In this document: positions 24,543 through 33,062 of the stretch, piece by piece
How positions within the stretch are numbered: position 1 is the stretch's first letter
Layout of the letters: each line of letters begins with the position of its first letter
Origin: Methylococcus mesophilus
GTDB lineage: Bacteria; Pseudomonadota; Gammaproteobacteria; Methylococcales; Methylococcaceae
Direction of reading: 5' to 3'
Length of the DNA: 64,000 nucleotides
Assembly: GCF_026247885.1 (NCBI RefSeq)
Contig: NZ_CP110921.1
Coordinates: forward strand, 2,475,001-2,539,000
The notes under the pieces: model-generated
The model's input: only the letters and a program-made list of their open reading frames with translations
Told to the model about the DNA's origin: nothing
Database searches by the model: none
Program-made: the position numbers and the translations under genes

Positions 24543-27527
24543 ATGACGACAACGGAAAGCCAGATCGAACAGGATTTCATCGCGAAGCTGACCGATCTCA
24601 AGTACACCCACCGCCCCGACATCCGCGACCGCGCCGCAGTGGAAACCAATTTTCGCGAGAAGTTCGAGGCGCTCAACCGCGTCAAACTCACCGATAGCGA
24701 ATTCCAGCGACTGCTCGACGGCGTGATCACGCAGGATGTCTACAACGCTGCCCAAACGCTGCGCAATATCAACAGCTTCGAGCGCGACGACGGCACGCCG
24801 CTCAACTACACCCTGGTCAACATCAAGGACTGGTGCAAGAACCACTTCGAAGTGGTTAACCAGCTACGCATCAACACCGACAACAGCCACCACCGCTATG
24901 ACGTGATGCTGCTCATCAACGGCGTGCCGGTCGTGCAGATCGAGCTGAAGACCTTAGGCCTAAGCCCGCGCCGGGCCATGCAGCAGATCGTCGATTACAA
25001 AACCGACCACGGCAATGGCTACGGCAGAACGCTGCTCTGCTTCATCCAGCTCTTCATCGTCAGCAATCGCACCGACACCTGGTACTTCGCCAACAACAAC
25101 GCCCGCCACTTCAGCTTCAACGCCGACGAGCGCTTCCTGCCCGTCTACCAGTTCGCCGCCGAGGACAACAAGAAGATTACCCACCTGGACGCCTTCGCCG
25201 AGAAGTTCCTCGCCAAATGCACCCTGGGCCAGATGGTCAGCCGCTACATGGTGCTGGTCGCCAGCGAGCAAAAGCTCCTGATGATGCGGCCATACCAAAT
25301 CTATGCCGTGCAGGCCATCGTGGACTGCATCCACCAGCGCTGCGGCAACGGCTACATCTGGCACACCACCGGCAGCGGTAAAACGCTCACCTCGTTCAAG
25401 GCCTCCACCCTGCTCAAGGACAACCCGGACATCGACAAATGCCTGTTCGTGGTGGACCGCAAGGACCTGGATCGCCAGACGCGCGAGGAATTCAACCGCT
25501 TTCAGGAAAACTGCGTCGAAGAAAACACAAATACCGAGACCCTGGTGCGCCGCCTGCTCTCCGACGACTACGCCGACAAGGTCATCGTCACCACCATCCA
25601 GAAGCTGGGCCTGGCGCTCGATGACAGCAACGGGGGCAACGGCAAGCGCAACTACAAGGAGCGCCTGGAGCCCTTGCGCCAGCAACGCATCGTCTTCATT
25701 TTCGACGAATGCCACCGCTCGCAATTCGGCGACAACCACAAGGCCATCAAGGAATTCTTCCCCAACGCCCAGTTGTTCGGCTTTACCGGCACGCCCATCT
25801 TCGAGCAGAACGCCAGCTATCAGCAGATCGAAGACCAGCAGGCCAGCTACCGCACCACCGACGACCTGTTCCAGCGTTGCCTGCATGACTACACAATTAC
25901 CGATGCCATCGACGACCAGAACGTTCTGAAGTTTCACATCGACTATTTCAAACCCGAAGGTAACCACCAACCCAAGCCCGGCGAGGCTCTTGCCAAGCGC
26001 AAGGTAATCGAGGCCATCCTGGCCAAGCACGACGCCGCCACCGCCGACCGCAAATTCAACGCCGTGCTGGCCACCGCCAGCATCAACGACGCCATCGAGT
26101 ACCACGCCCTGTTCCAGACAGTGCAGGACGAACTGCGGGCACAAGACCCCGACTTCGCGCCGCTCAACATCGCCTGCGTCTTCTCCCCGCCCGCCGAAGG
26201 CAACAAGGATGTGCAGCAGATTCAGGAAGACCTGCCGCAGGAAAAGGCCGACAACCAGCAGGACCCGGAAGGCAAGAAAGCCGCCCTCACCCGCATCATC
26301 GCCGACTACAACGCCCGCTATGGCGCCAACCACCGCATAGCCGAATTCGACCTCTACTACCAGGACGTGCAAAAGCGCATCAAGGATCAGCAGTACCCCA
26401 ACGCCGACCTGCCGCACGCCCAGAAGATCGACATCACCATCGTCGTGGACATGCTGCTCACCGGCTTCGACTCCAAGTACTTGAACACCCTGTACGTGGA
26501 CAAGAACCTCAAGCACCACGGCCTGATCCAGGCCTTCTCGCGCACCAACCGCGTGCTTAACGACAGCAAGCCCTACGGCAACGTGCTGGACTTCCGCCAG
26601 CAGCAGAAGGGCGTGGATGAAGCCATCGCCCTCTTCTCCGGCGAGAGAATCGACAATCCCCGCGAGATTTGGCTGGTGGAGCCTGCCGCCGAAGTGCTCC
26701 GCCGATACGAAACCGCCGTCGCGGGCATGGCCGGGTTCATGGAGAAGAAGAACCTGGTCTGCGAACCCGAGGAGGTCTACAACCTCAAGGGCGACACCGC
26801 GCGCATCGAGTTCGTCAACCGCTTCAAGGAAGTGCAGCGCCTCAAGACCCAGCTCGACCAGTACACCGACCTGGAGCCCGAGCAAAAGGCGAAGATGGAA
26901 GCCATCCTGCCGCAGGATCAGTTGCAGAGCTTCCGCAGCACCTACCTCGAAACCGCCAAACGCCTGAAAGAGCAGCAGGCGAAGGAAGGCGAGCAGGCGC
27001 CGCCCGAAGTGCAGCAGCTCGATTTCGAATTGGTGCTGTTCGCCTCCAGCCTGATCGACTACGACTACATCATGGGCCTCATCGCCCGCATGACCGCGCA
27101 GAAACCCGGCAGGACAACGATGAACCGCGAGCAACTTATCGGCCTCATCCAGGCCGACGCCAAGTTCATCGACGAGCGCGACGACATCGCCGAATACATC
27201 CGCAGCTTGGCCGTGGGCGAAAAGCTGGAGGAAAAGGAAATTCGCGCCGGTTACGAACGCTTCAAGGCCGAGAAGAAAGCGCGCGAGCTCACCGCTATCG
27301 CCAGCAAGCACGGGCTGGACGCCGCCGCACTGCAAGCCTTCGTGGACGAAGTGCTACGCCGCCGCATCTTCGACGGCGAATGCCTCTCCGACCTCATGGC
27401 CCCGCTGGGCCTGGCGTGGAAGGCGCGCACCCAGGCCGAACTGGCGCTGGTGGGCGACCTCACGCCGCTGCTGCACAAGCTGGCCCAGGGGCGGGAGATT
27501 TCGGGGCTAAGTGCGTATGAGCAGTGA
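24543..27527 (+). CDS. hsdR: Type I restriction enzyme R subunit HsdR
   Basis: 994 residues. N-terminal nuclease domain with the PD-(D/E)xK pattern (YDVMLLINGVPVVQIELK, about residues 118-136). Then SF2 helicase/translocase motifs: Walker A HTTGSGKTLT, DECHRSQFGD, FGFTGTPIF and LLTGFDSKYLNTLYVDK, and a C-terminal helical region that docks on the methylase. With HsdM and HsdS it would cleave unmodified DNA after ATP-driven translocation. ATG 24543 is chosen because GGAGGT lies 7 bp upstream and the family N-terminus follows. It begins 22 bp after metF, which is an odd neighbour and suggests the R-M locus was inserted here. Confidence 0.95.
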   Translation: MTTTESQIEQDFIAKLTDLKYTHRPDIRDRAAVETNFREKFEALNRVKLTDSEFQRLLDGVITQDVYNAAQTLRNINSFERDDGTPLNYTLVNIKDWCKNHFEVVNQLRINTDNSHHRYDVMLLINGVPVVQIELKTLGLSPRRAMQQIVDYKTDHGNGYGRTLLCFIQLFIVSNRTDTWYFANNNARHFSFNADERFLPVYQFAAEDNKKITHLDAFAEKFLAKCTLGQMVSRYMVLVASEQKLLMMRPYQIYAVQAIVDCIHQRCGNGYIWHTTGSGKTLTSFKASTLLKDNPDIDKCLFVVDRKDLDRQTREEFNRFQENCVEENTNTETLVRRLLSDDYADKVIVTTIQKLGLALDDSNGGNGKRNYKERLEPLRQQRIVFIFDECHRSQFGDNHKAIKEFFPNAQLFGFTGTPIFEQNASYQQIEDQQASYRTTDDLFQRCLHDYTITDAIDDQNVLKFHIDYFKPEGNHQPKPGEALAKRKVIEAILAKHDAATADRKFNAVLATASINDAIEYHALFQTVQDELRAQDPDFAPLNIACVFSPPAEGNKDVQQIQEDLPQEKADNQQDPEGKKAALTRIIADYNARYGANHRIAEFDLYYQDVQKRIKDQQYPNADLPHAQKIDITIVVDMLLTGFDSKYLNTLYVDKNLKHHGLIQAFSRTNRVLNDSKPYGNVLDFRQQQKGVDEAIALFSGERIDNPREIWLVEPAAEVLRRYETAVAGMAGFMEKKNLVCEPEEVYNLKGDTARIEFVNRFKEVQRLKTQLDQYTDLEPEQKAKMEAILPQDQLQSFRSTYLETAKRLKEQQAKEGEQAPPEVQQLDFELVLFASSLIDYDYIMGLIARMTAQKPGRTTMNREQLIGLIQADAKFIDERDDIAEYIRSLAVGEKLEEKEIRAGYERFKAEKKARELTAIASKHGLDAAALQAFVDEVLRRRIFDGECLSDLMAPLGLAWKARTQAELALVGDLTPLLHKLAQGREISGLSAYEQ

Positions 27528-27540
27528 GGATGTAAGCGCA

Positions 27541-28791
27541 ATGAGCGAAGAGACCAACAAGAAGAAGGCGCTGGTACCACGGCTAAGATTTCCGGAATTT
27601 CGGGAGGCAAATGGTTGGAATGAGAAGCCGCTTGGTGTTATCTGCGATGTTCTCAACAATAAGCGCCAACCAATTTCGAGTGACCAAAGAAAGGCTGGGC
27701 CTTTTCCATACTATGGTGCTAGTGGAATTGTTGATTTCGTCGACAACTATCTGTTCGATGAGCGGCTTTTGCTGATCGGCGAAGATGGGGCCAAGTGGGG
27801 AGCATTCGAGAAAACTGCATTTATCGTTGAAGGAAAATACTGGGTAAACAATCATGCCCACGTATTGAAGCCTGTCGACGTTAATGATGTGCTCTTAGAG
27901 AACTATTTGGTAATGCTTGACCTTGGGCCGTATGTCGCAGGCGCGGCTCCTCCTAAATTGACGTTGGCAAAGCTTAAGGGAATACCTGTTCGCTTTCCGA
28001 CTGCTCAACCCGAACAACAAAAAATTGCCGACTGCCTGTCTTCCCTAGACGAACTGGTTACGGCGGAAACCCAAAAGCTGGACGCCCTCAAGACCCACAA
28101 GAAGGGCCTGATGCAGCAGCTTTTCCCCCGCGAAGGAGAAACCGTCCCCCGCCTGCGCTTTCCGGAGTTTCGGGATGCGGGGGAGTGGGAGGAAAAGCAA
28201 ATTGGTGACTTGACGCCATTCATCACCAGCGGCTCGCGTGGTTGGGCAGCCTATTACGCAAACCAAGGTTCCCTTTTTGTTCGCATTACAAATCTCACGC
28301 GAGAATTAATTTATCTCGACTTGACGGACACCAAGTTCGTAAAACTTCCACAAGAGGCCAGCGAAGGAGTAAGAACCCAACTCAAAGAGTTCGACGTGTT
28401 GATTTCGATTACCGCTGATATCGGGATTATTGGCTACGTCGATGCAAACGTTCCCTCGCCTGCTTACATCAACCAACATATCGCGCTAGTGCGTTTCGAT
28501 ACATCGCGAGTCTGCAGTAAATACGTAAGCTACTTTTTAGCGTCCGAACGGTCGCAACGGCATTTCCGTGCGTCGACAGATACCGGTACGAAGGCAGGGA
28601 TGAGCCTAATAACGGTTCAACAGATTCAACTTATGCTTCCGGCTCGCCCAGAACAACAAAAAATTGCCGACTGCCTGTCTTCCCTCGACAACCTCATCAC
28701 CGCCCAAAGCCAGAAGATCGCCGCCCTCAAGACCCACAAGAGGGGCCTGATGCAGCAGTTGTTCCCGGTACATGATGAGGTGCCCGCATGA
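27541..28791 (+). CDS. hsdS: Type I restriction specificity subunit HsdS
   Basis: About 416 residues in the standard TRD1-conserved-TRD2-conserved arrangement. Each half opens with VPRLRFPEFR and closes with a conserved helix PEQQKIADCLSSLD...LKTHKKGLMQQLFP. The two TRDs differ strongly, so a bipartite recognition site is expected. The DNA of the two conserved helices shares an identical 35-bp stretch (28012-28046 and 28651-28685). An in-frame ATG at 27511 overlapping hsdR is also possible. Base composition of the TRDs is AT-richer than the flanks, as is common for exchanged TRDs. The methylase partner is broken downstream. Confidence 0.93.
   Translation: MSEETNKKKALVPRLRFPEFREANGWNEKPLGVICDVLNNKRQPISSDQRKAGPFPYYGASGIVDFVDNYLFDERLLLIGEDGAKWGAFEKTAFIVEGKYWVNNHAHVLKPVDVNDVLLENYLVMLDLGPYVAGAAPPKLTLAKLKGIPVRFPTAQPEQQKIADCLSSLDELVTAETQKLDALKTHKKGLMQQLFPREGETVPRLRFPEFRDAGEWEEKQIGDLTPFITSGSRGWAAYYANQGSLFVRITNLTRELIYLDLTDTKFVKLPQEASEGVRTQLKEFDVLISITADIGIIGYVDANVPSPAYINQHIALVRFDTSRVCSKYVSYFLASERSQRHFRASTDTGTKAGMSLITVQQIQLMLPARPEQQKIADCLSSLDNLITAQSQKIAALKTHKRGLMQQLFPVHDEVPA
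28012..28685 (+). repeat. 35-bp direct repeats within hsdS
   Basis: Identical 35-bp copies at 28012-28046 and 28651-28685 encode the start of the two conserved helices; similarity continues imperfectly for another ~80 bp. They flank TRD2 and would allow homologous TRD exchange or deletion. Confidence 0.8.
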
Positions 28792-28955
28792 AGCCGGGCC
28801 AGCCCTTCGCCGATCTGCCCGCGCGGCGGAGTTGCGTTCCCACACCGGAGCGTGGGAACGATGGTTTATGGGGGGAACGTACCGAGATCGCTCCCACGCT
28901 CCGGCGTGGGAGTGCCGCTTTCGACGCTCCAGCGTCTAGACATGACGGAACCTGA
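28788..28955 (+). pseudogene. Probable 5' remnant of an ORF coupled to hsdS
   Basis: An ATG at 28788 overlaps the hsdS stop (ATGA), the usual sign of a co-translated next gene. The first ~15 codons (MKPGQPFADLPARRS) read like a normal N-terminus, but from about 28832 the frame runs through REP palindromes and ends at 28955. I read it as a gene start cut off by the REP/RAYT module. I cannot identify the original gene; it could equally be a chance ORF. Confidence 0.35.
28835..28936. repeat. REP-like palindromes upstream of the RAYT gene
   Basis: Three palindromes: 28835-28860 (9-bp stem, CGTTCCCAC/GTGGGAACG), 28891-28912 (8-bp stem, CTCCCACG/CGTGGGAG) and 28923-28936 (6-bp stem, GACGCT/AGCGTC). 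The first recurs, nearly identical, on the far side of the RAYT gene. Confidence 0.8.
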
Positions 28956-28958
28956 ACT

Positions 28959-29492
28959 ATGGGTAGAAGCCGTTATGTGATTCTGGAACCCGATAAACCC
29001 CATTTTCTGACTTGCACGGTCGTTGAGTGGTTGCCGGTGTTCACCCGACCGGATGCGGTACAGATTGTTCTGGACAGTTGGCGTTATCAGCGCACCCATG
29101 ACGGGTTGCGGCTCTATGGCTATGTGATTCTGGAAAATCATCTGCATTTCGTGGCCCAAGCGCCGCGTTTAGACAAGTGTGTGAGCAGTTTCAAATCGTT
29201 TACGGCGGCCCGGCTTATCGAGCTTTTGGAGGCGAGCAATGCCGAGCGTTTGTTGACCCGTCTGCGTTTTGCAAAATGCGCCCACAAGCGCGACCGCGAA
29301 TACCAGTTCTGGCAAGAAGGGATTCACGCTGAAATGGTATTCAGTGAAGCGGTGATGCGGGAGAAGCTGGATTATATTCACCGGAACCCGGTGAAACGCG
29401 GATATGTGGATTTGCCTGAGCATTGGCGCTATTCGAGCGCACGCGACTATTCCGGGCAGAAGGGGCTGATGGAGGTCGATTCATGGTGCTGA
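28959..29492 (+). CDS. REP-associated tyrosine transposase (RAYT, Y1 family)
   Basis: 177 residues. The HUH motif appears as NHLHFVAQ (residues ~60-67), followed by a helix containing SFKSFTAARLIELL and a C-terminal HRNPVKRGYVDLPEHWRYSSARDY, the standard signature of IS200-like RAYT proteins. Characterised RAYTs bind and process REP palindromes on single-stranded DNA. Here the gene is bracketed by matching palindromes, so the module looks self-contained. It sits between hsdS and the IS remnant, inside the damaged R-M locus. Confidence 0.9.
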   Translation: MGRSRYVILEPDKPHFLTCTVVEWLPVFTRPDAVQIVLDSWRYQRTHDGLRLYGYVILENHLHFVAQAPRLDKCVSSFKSFTAARLIELLEASNAERLLTRLRFAKCAHKRDREYQFWQEGIHAEMVFSEAVMREKLDYIHRNPVKRGYVDLPEHWRYSSARDYSGQKGLMEVDSWC

Positions 29493-29540
29493 GACGCTGG
29501 AGCGTCTCCGGCTGCGTTCCCACGCTGGAGCGTGGGAACG
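29491..29540. repeat. REP-like palindromes downstream of the RAYT gene
   Basis: Two palindromes: 29491-29508 (8-bp stem GAGACGCT/AGCGTCTC, overlapping the RAYT stop) and 29515-29540 (12-bp perfect stem, CGTTCCCACGCT/AGCGTGGGAACG with a GG loop). The latter is the counterpart of the palindrome at 28835 and ends 5 bp before the truncated IS. Confidence 0.82.
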
Positions 29541-29545
29541 ATCCG

Positions 29546-29919
29546 AACATAGTCCATAGACCAACTCTCGTTAGGCGCCGATGGCGCGACCTTGATTTGG
29601 CGCTCCACGCCGGCAATGCGCTTCCGCTTTCGTTTGCGGACCATCAGGCCGGCCTCGTGATACACGCGATAGGTGCGCTTTCGGTTGATTTCCCAACCCT
29701 CTCGGCAAAGTAGCACGTGCAGCCGGCGATACCCATAGCGCCGCTTCTGCGCTGCCAATTCGCACAGTCGTTCCTTGAGCTCCTGGTCTACTGGCCGCTT
29801 AGCTTCGTAGCGATACAGCGACCGAGAAATACCGATCAGCCCACAAGCCCGCGTGACGCCCATCTGGTGCTTTGTCATCAGATGGGAGACCGCCACCCTC
29901 TTGGCTTGTGGGCTTACCA
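29546..29919 (-). pseudogene. Truncated IS3-family OrfB
   Basis: About 124 codons of OrfB remain, ending near the SWSMDYV segment. Only the first Asp of the DDE triad is left. The frame then runs into REP sequence. Non-functional. Confidence 0.88.
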
Positions 29920-30177
29920 CTTTCGGCCTACAACCTCTTTCAACGCAGCATTGTCCAGCATCGCCTCCGCCAGCAGGCGCTTGAGCCGGGCATTCTCGGT
30001 CTCCAGTGCCTTGAGCCGCTGCGCATCCGACACTGTCAGGCCGCCGTATTTCGCTTTCCAGTTGTAGTACGTCGCCTCGCTGAGCCCGTGCTTGCGGCAC
30101 AGCTCCGCTACTTTTAGGCCGGCTTCGGCTTCCTTCAGGATGCCAATGATCTGTTCTTCGGTGAAACGCTTCTTCAT
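29914..30177 (-). CDS. IS3-family transposase OrfA (in truncated copy)
   Basis: 87 residues, identical to OrfA of the full copy. Helix-turn-helix domain (FTEEQIIGILKEAEAGLKVA, then LCRKHGLSEATYYNWKAKYG) followed by a leucine-zipper-like helix (LKALETENARLKRLLAEAML). OrfA binds the IS ends. In this copy the full OrfAB transposase cannot be made because orfB is cut. Confidence 0.92.
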   Translation of the reverse strand: MKKRFTEEQIIGILKEAEAGLKVAELCRKHGLSEATYYNWKAKYGGLTVSDAQRLKALETENARLKRLLAEAMLDNAALKEVVGRKW

Positions 30178-30237
30178 GCTGCCTCCTATCGAGGCAGACT
30201 CTACATCACGACCGGACTAATCTCGGGGAGCAGGTCA

Positions 30238-30952
30238 CAACGAGTGGGACATGCTGCGCGAAACCAATCCGGCCAAAAGCCCCAAGTTCGACGCGGTGGT
30301 GGCCAATCCGCCGTTCAGTTATAGGTGGGAGCCGAGCGAGGCGCTGGGCGAGGATGTGCGCTTCAAGAATTACGGCCTGGCGCCGAAGTCCGCCGCCGAT
30401 TTCGCCTTCCTGCTGCATGGCTTCCACTTCCTGAAGCAGGACGGCGTGATGGCCATCATCCTGCCGCACGGCGTGCTGTTCCGTGGTGGGGCCGAAGCCC
30501 GCATACGCACCAAGCTGCTGAAGGACGGCCATATCGACACGGTGATCGGCCTGCCGGCCAACCTGTTCTTCTCCACCGGCATTCCGGTCTGCGTCCTGGT
30601 GCTGAAGAAGTGCAAGAAGCCGGACGATGTGCTGATCATCAACGCCGCCGAGCACTACGAGAAAGGCAAGCGCCAGAACCAGCTATTGCCTGAGCACATC
30701 GACAAGATCATCGACACCTACCAGTTCCGCCGGGAGGAAGAACGCTATGCTCGGCGCGTGTCGATGGAGCGAATCGAAAAAGAAGGCTACAACCTGAATA
30801 TTTCGCGCTATATCAGCACCGCCAAATCGGAAGAGGAAATCGATCTGAGCGCAGTACATGCCGAGTTGGTAGCATTAGAGAAAAAAGTCAAAGAAGCCTC
30901 GGAGAGGCATAACGGATTTCTCAAACAGCTTGGGCTTCCCGTATTGCCTTAG
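30238..30952 (+). pseudogene. hsdM: 3' fragment of type I DNA methylase HsdM
   Basis: About 237 codons open directly from the IS edge (NEWDMLRETNPAKSPKF). Motif IV of N6-adenine methylases is present (VVANPPFSYRW), followed by the typical FLLHGFHFLKQDGVMAIILPHGVLFRGGAE and a C-terminal helical region. The N-terminal domain and motif I (SAM-binding) are gone. In relatives about half of the protein lies upstream of this point. No N-terminal half is present elsewhere in the window, so this locus should not methylate by itself. An ATG at 30251 exists, but a product from it would lack SAM binding. Confidence 0.92.
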
Positions 30953-31085
30953 CGGCGTTCCCCCCGTTTTCTTCCTTCGGTGTCCGCAGACGGCTCGGAT
31001 GCCTCAAGCCCCCATGCTTCGATGGCAAGCTCAATGTCTCGCGGTTTAAGGTTGGGATTGCGCCAGCCGGCGGGGTCTACTGCAA
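30949..31085 (-). pseudogene. Short coding-like remnant between hsdM and rpoH
   Basis: On the minus strand, about 43 codons in frame with a TAA at 30949-30951 (it overlaps the hsdM stop) read like real protein (WRNPNLKPRDIELAIEAWGLE then polar Ser/Glu/Arg tail). There is no start codon, and a stop lies just upstream. It may be the end of a lost gene. The family is not recognised. Confidence 0.25.
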
Positions 31086-31101
31086 CCCGTTACAGCCGCA
31101 A

Positions 31102-31962
31102 TCAGGCGGCGTCCGCCAGAGCGCTCCGCAGCTTCTTCATCGCGCTGTTTTCGAGCTGGCGAATGCGCTCGGCGGAGACGTTATAGCGCGCCGCCAGATC
31201 GTGCAGCGTCAGCTTATCCTCGCTGAGCCAACGGCTGGCCACGATGTCCCGGCTGCGGTCGTCCAGTTGGCCGATGGCTTCGTGCAGCTTCTCCTGCTGA
31301 CGGTTTTCCCATTCGCTGTGCTCGATGAGCTGGGCCGGATCCGCTCCTTCCTGCTGGAGATAATGGATGGGCGCGTGGCCTTCGCGGTCGTCGCCGTCCT
31401 CGTCGCCGTGCGCCTCTAGCGCCATGTCCGGGTTGTTCAGCCGGTTCTCCATCTTGTAGACGTCCTCGACGTCCACGCCCAGCTCCGCAGCCACCGCGGC
31501 GGCTTCCTCGGGGTTGAGCCAGCCGAGCCGGTTCTTCATCTTGCGCAGATTGAAGAACAGCTTGCGCTGTGCCTTGGTGGTGGCGATCTTCACGATGCGC
31601 CAGTTCTGGATGATGAATTCGTGGATCTCCGCCCGGATCCAGTGCACTGCGAACGAGACCAGCCTCACGCCGACGTCCGGATCGTAGCGCTTCACCGCCT
31701 TCATCAGACCGATGTTGCCCTCCTGGATCAGGTCGGCCAGCGGCAGGCCGTAGCCGAGATAACCACGCGCTATGTAGGCCACGAACCGCAGGTTCGACAG
31801 CACCAGGCGCCTGGCAGCCTCCAGGTCCTGCTCGTCACGGAAGCGGATGGCCAGTTCGCGCTCCTCGTCGGCATCCAGCCGCGGCAGACGGTTCACCGCG
31901 GCGAAATAGTCGTCGATGGAACCCAGCGGCAGATTGGTCGGGAGAGTCAATTCGTGAGTCAT
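31102..31962 (-). CDS. rpoH: RNA polymerase sigma factor RpoH (sigma-32)
   Basis: 286 residues. Region 2 shows RLVLSNLRFVAYIARGYLGYGLPLADLIQEGNIGLMKAVKRYDP and VRLVSFAVHWIRAEIHEFI. The RpoH-specific box QRKLFFNLRK follows, and region 4.2 has LHDLAARYNVSAERIRQLE. It directs heat-shock transcription. I chose ATG 31962, as the frame further upstream (to 32046) is not conserved in the family. It lies at the end of the ftsY-ftsE-ftsX-rpoH order common in gammaproteobacteria, with a 101-bp gap that should carry its own promoter(s). Confidence 0.96.
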   Translation of the reverse strand: MTHELTLPTNLPLGSIDDYFAAVNRLPRLDADEERELAIRFRDEQDLEAARRLVLSNLRFVAYIARGYLGYGLPLADLIQEGNIGLMKAVKRYDPDVGVRLVSFAVHWIRAEIHEFIIQNWRIVKIATTKAQRKLFFNLRKMKNRLGWLNPEEAAAVAAELGVDVEDVYKMENRLNNPDMALEAHGDEDGDDREGHAPIHYLQQEGADPAQLIEHSEWENRQQEKLHEAIGQLDDRSRDIVASRWLSEDKLTLHDLAARYNVSAERIRQLENSAMKKLRSALADAA

Positions 31963-32063
31963 GGAATGCCCTGTTGTGATGGTGATGGGTTTTAGCACTC
32001 GTCCCATTTGAGTGCCAAAACTAGCGCAAGTTCCTTGCTTCGGCAAGCCCTAGCGCCTGCCGC

Positions 32064-33062
32064 TCACTCGGGGCGCACGTCCCGCAGGTGCTGGATGAGC
32101 ACGGCGAAAGCGCCGGCTATCCCTAAGAAACAGGCGATGCCGATCAGCAGCAGCGACTCCCGGAAACCGAGAAAGGCAAGGGAAAAATCGCTGCCGTACA
32201 GCACGTTGAGCTGGCGGATCGGCGCCCTGACGATCAGCAGCATGACGCCGACAACGATCCAGGCGCCGATACTGCCGAGGAAGCCGTACCAGAAACCGGT
32301 ATAGAGAAAAGGCCGCCGGATGAACCTGTCGGTCGCGCCCAGCAGCTTCTGCACGACGATTTCCTCCCGGCGGCCGTACAGTTCCAGGCGGATGGTGTTG
32401 CCGATGACGAACACGACCGCCGCCCCCAGCAGCGCCCCGAGGACGCCGAAACTGCGCTCGGCGACCTGGAGCATGGCATGGAGACGGTGCATCCACTGGA
32501 TGTCGCTCTGCACCAGATCCACTTCGGGCAGGGCTTTGAGTTCGGCCACGAGCCGTTCCACCTGCTCGGGCTGGGCCAGCGAGTCCTTCGGACGCAGGCC
32601 GATCACCACGGGGAGCGGGTTGAAATTCAGGGCCGACAAGGCTTCGCCGAAACCGCTGTAGGTCTTCAACTGCTCGATTCCGGCTTCCTTGGTAACGAGC
32701 CGCGTCTCGGCGATCTGCGCATGGCTTTTCAAGCGGTCCGCCAGCTTGCGCCCGGCGTCGTTGGACAGGTCCGGCTTGAGGTAAAGCGAAATCTCGTTGG
32801 TCGCCTCCAGGTCTCCGCCGACCATGCGAAGGTTCTTCACCAGCACGTGGAAACTGGTGGGCAGCGCCAGCGTGGCGGCGATGACCAGGAGTGTGAGCGC
32901 CATGGCGAAAGGCGTGCGCCGCATCCGCCGCAGCGCCTCCTTCGCGGTCTGCACGTGCGAAACCAGGTAGCTCTGCAGCCGGTCGACCAGGGTCGGGCCG
33001 CCATGCCTGCGGGGCGCCGGCGGTGCGACCCGCCGCTGCGCGCGACGGCGCTGCCGTCTCAT
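32064..33062 (-). CDS. ftsX: Cell division protein FtsX
   Basis: 332 residues: a basic N-terminal cytoplasmic tail, a transmembrane helix at ~50-72, the periplasmic domain (LYLKPDLSNDAGRKLADRL), and three C-terminal transmembrane helices of the FtsX/MacB type (GVLGALLGAAVVFVIGNTIRLELYGRREEI). With FtsE it forms the divisome ABC-type complex that activates periplasmic murein hydrolases. Its ATG overlaps the ftsE stop (ATGA). Confidence 0.95.
   Translation of the reverse strand: MRRQRRRAQRRVAPPAPRRHGGPTLVDRLQSYLVSHVQTAKEALRRMRRTPFAMALTLLVIAATLALPTSFHVLVKNLRMVGGDLEATNEISLYLKPDLSNDAGRKLADRLKSHAQIAETRLVTKEAGIEQLKTYSGFGEALSALNFNPLPVVIGLRPKDSLAQPEQVERLVAELKALPEVDLVQSDIQWMHRLHAMLQVAERSFGVLGALLGAAVVFVIGNTIRLELYGRREEIVVQKLLGATDRFIRRPFLYTGFWYGFLGSIGAWIVVGVMLLIVRAPIRQLNVLYGSDFSLAFLGFRESLLLIGIACFLGIAGAFAVLIQHLRDVRPE

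Larger units (their letters stand above)
29546..30237 (-). mobile_element. Truncated IS3-family element (IS407-like group), 692 bp
   Basis: Minus-strand copy of the complete element found at 62365-63546. It retains the terminal repeat (TCGGGGAGCAGGTCA at 30223-30237), all of orfA and the first part of orfB, and stops abruptly at 29546, which corresponds to 63056 in the full copy. The missing 490 bp include two of the three catalytic residues and the other terminal repeat. The shared part appears identical in both copies, which suggests recent activity. The outer edge at 30237 lies inside hsdM. Confidence 0.92.

Noticed and set aside
24960-27335. A 791-codon minus-strand ORF opposite hsdR
   Set aside because: Low-complexity Val/Leu/Asp/Gly-rich translation that mirrors the codon bias of hsdR on the other strand; no recognisable domain.
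27541-28791. HsdS as two half-genes
   Set aside because: The repeated motifs raised this idea, but the frame is continuous and the layout is the normal two-TRD HsdS.
28835-29540. A CRISPR array near 28.8-29.5 kb
   Set aside because: The repeats are palindromic, irregularly spaced and flank a RAYT gene; there are no regular spacers and no cas genes.
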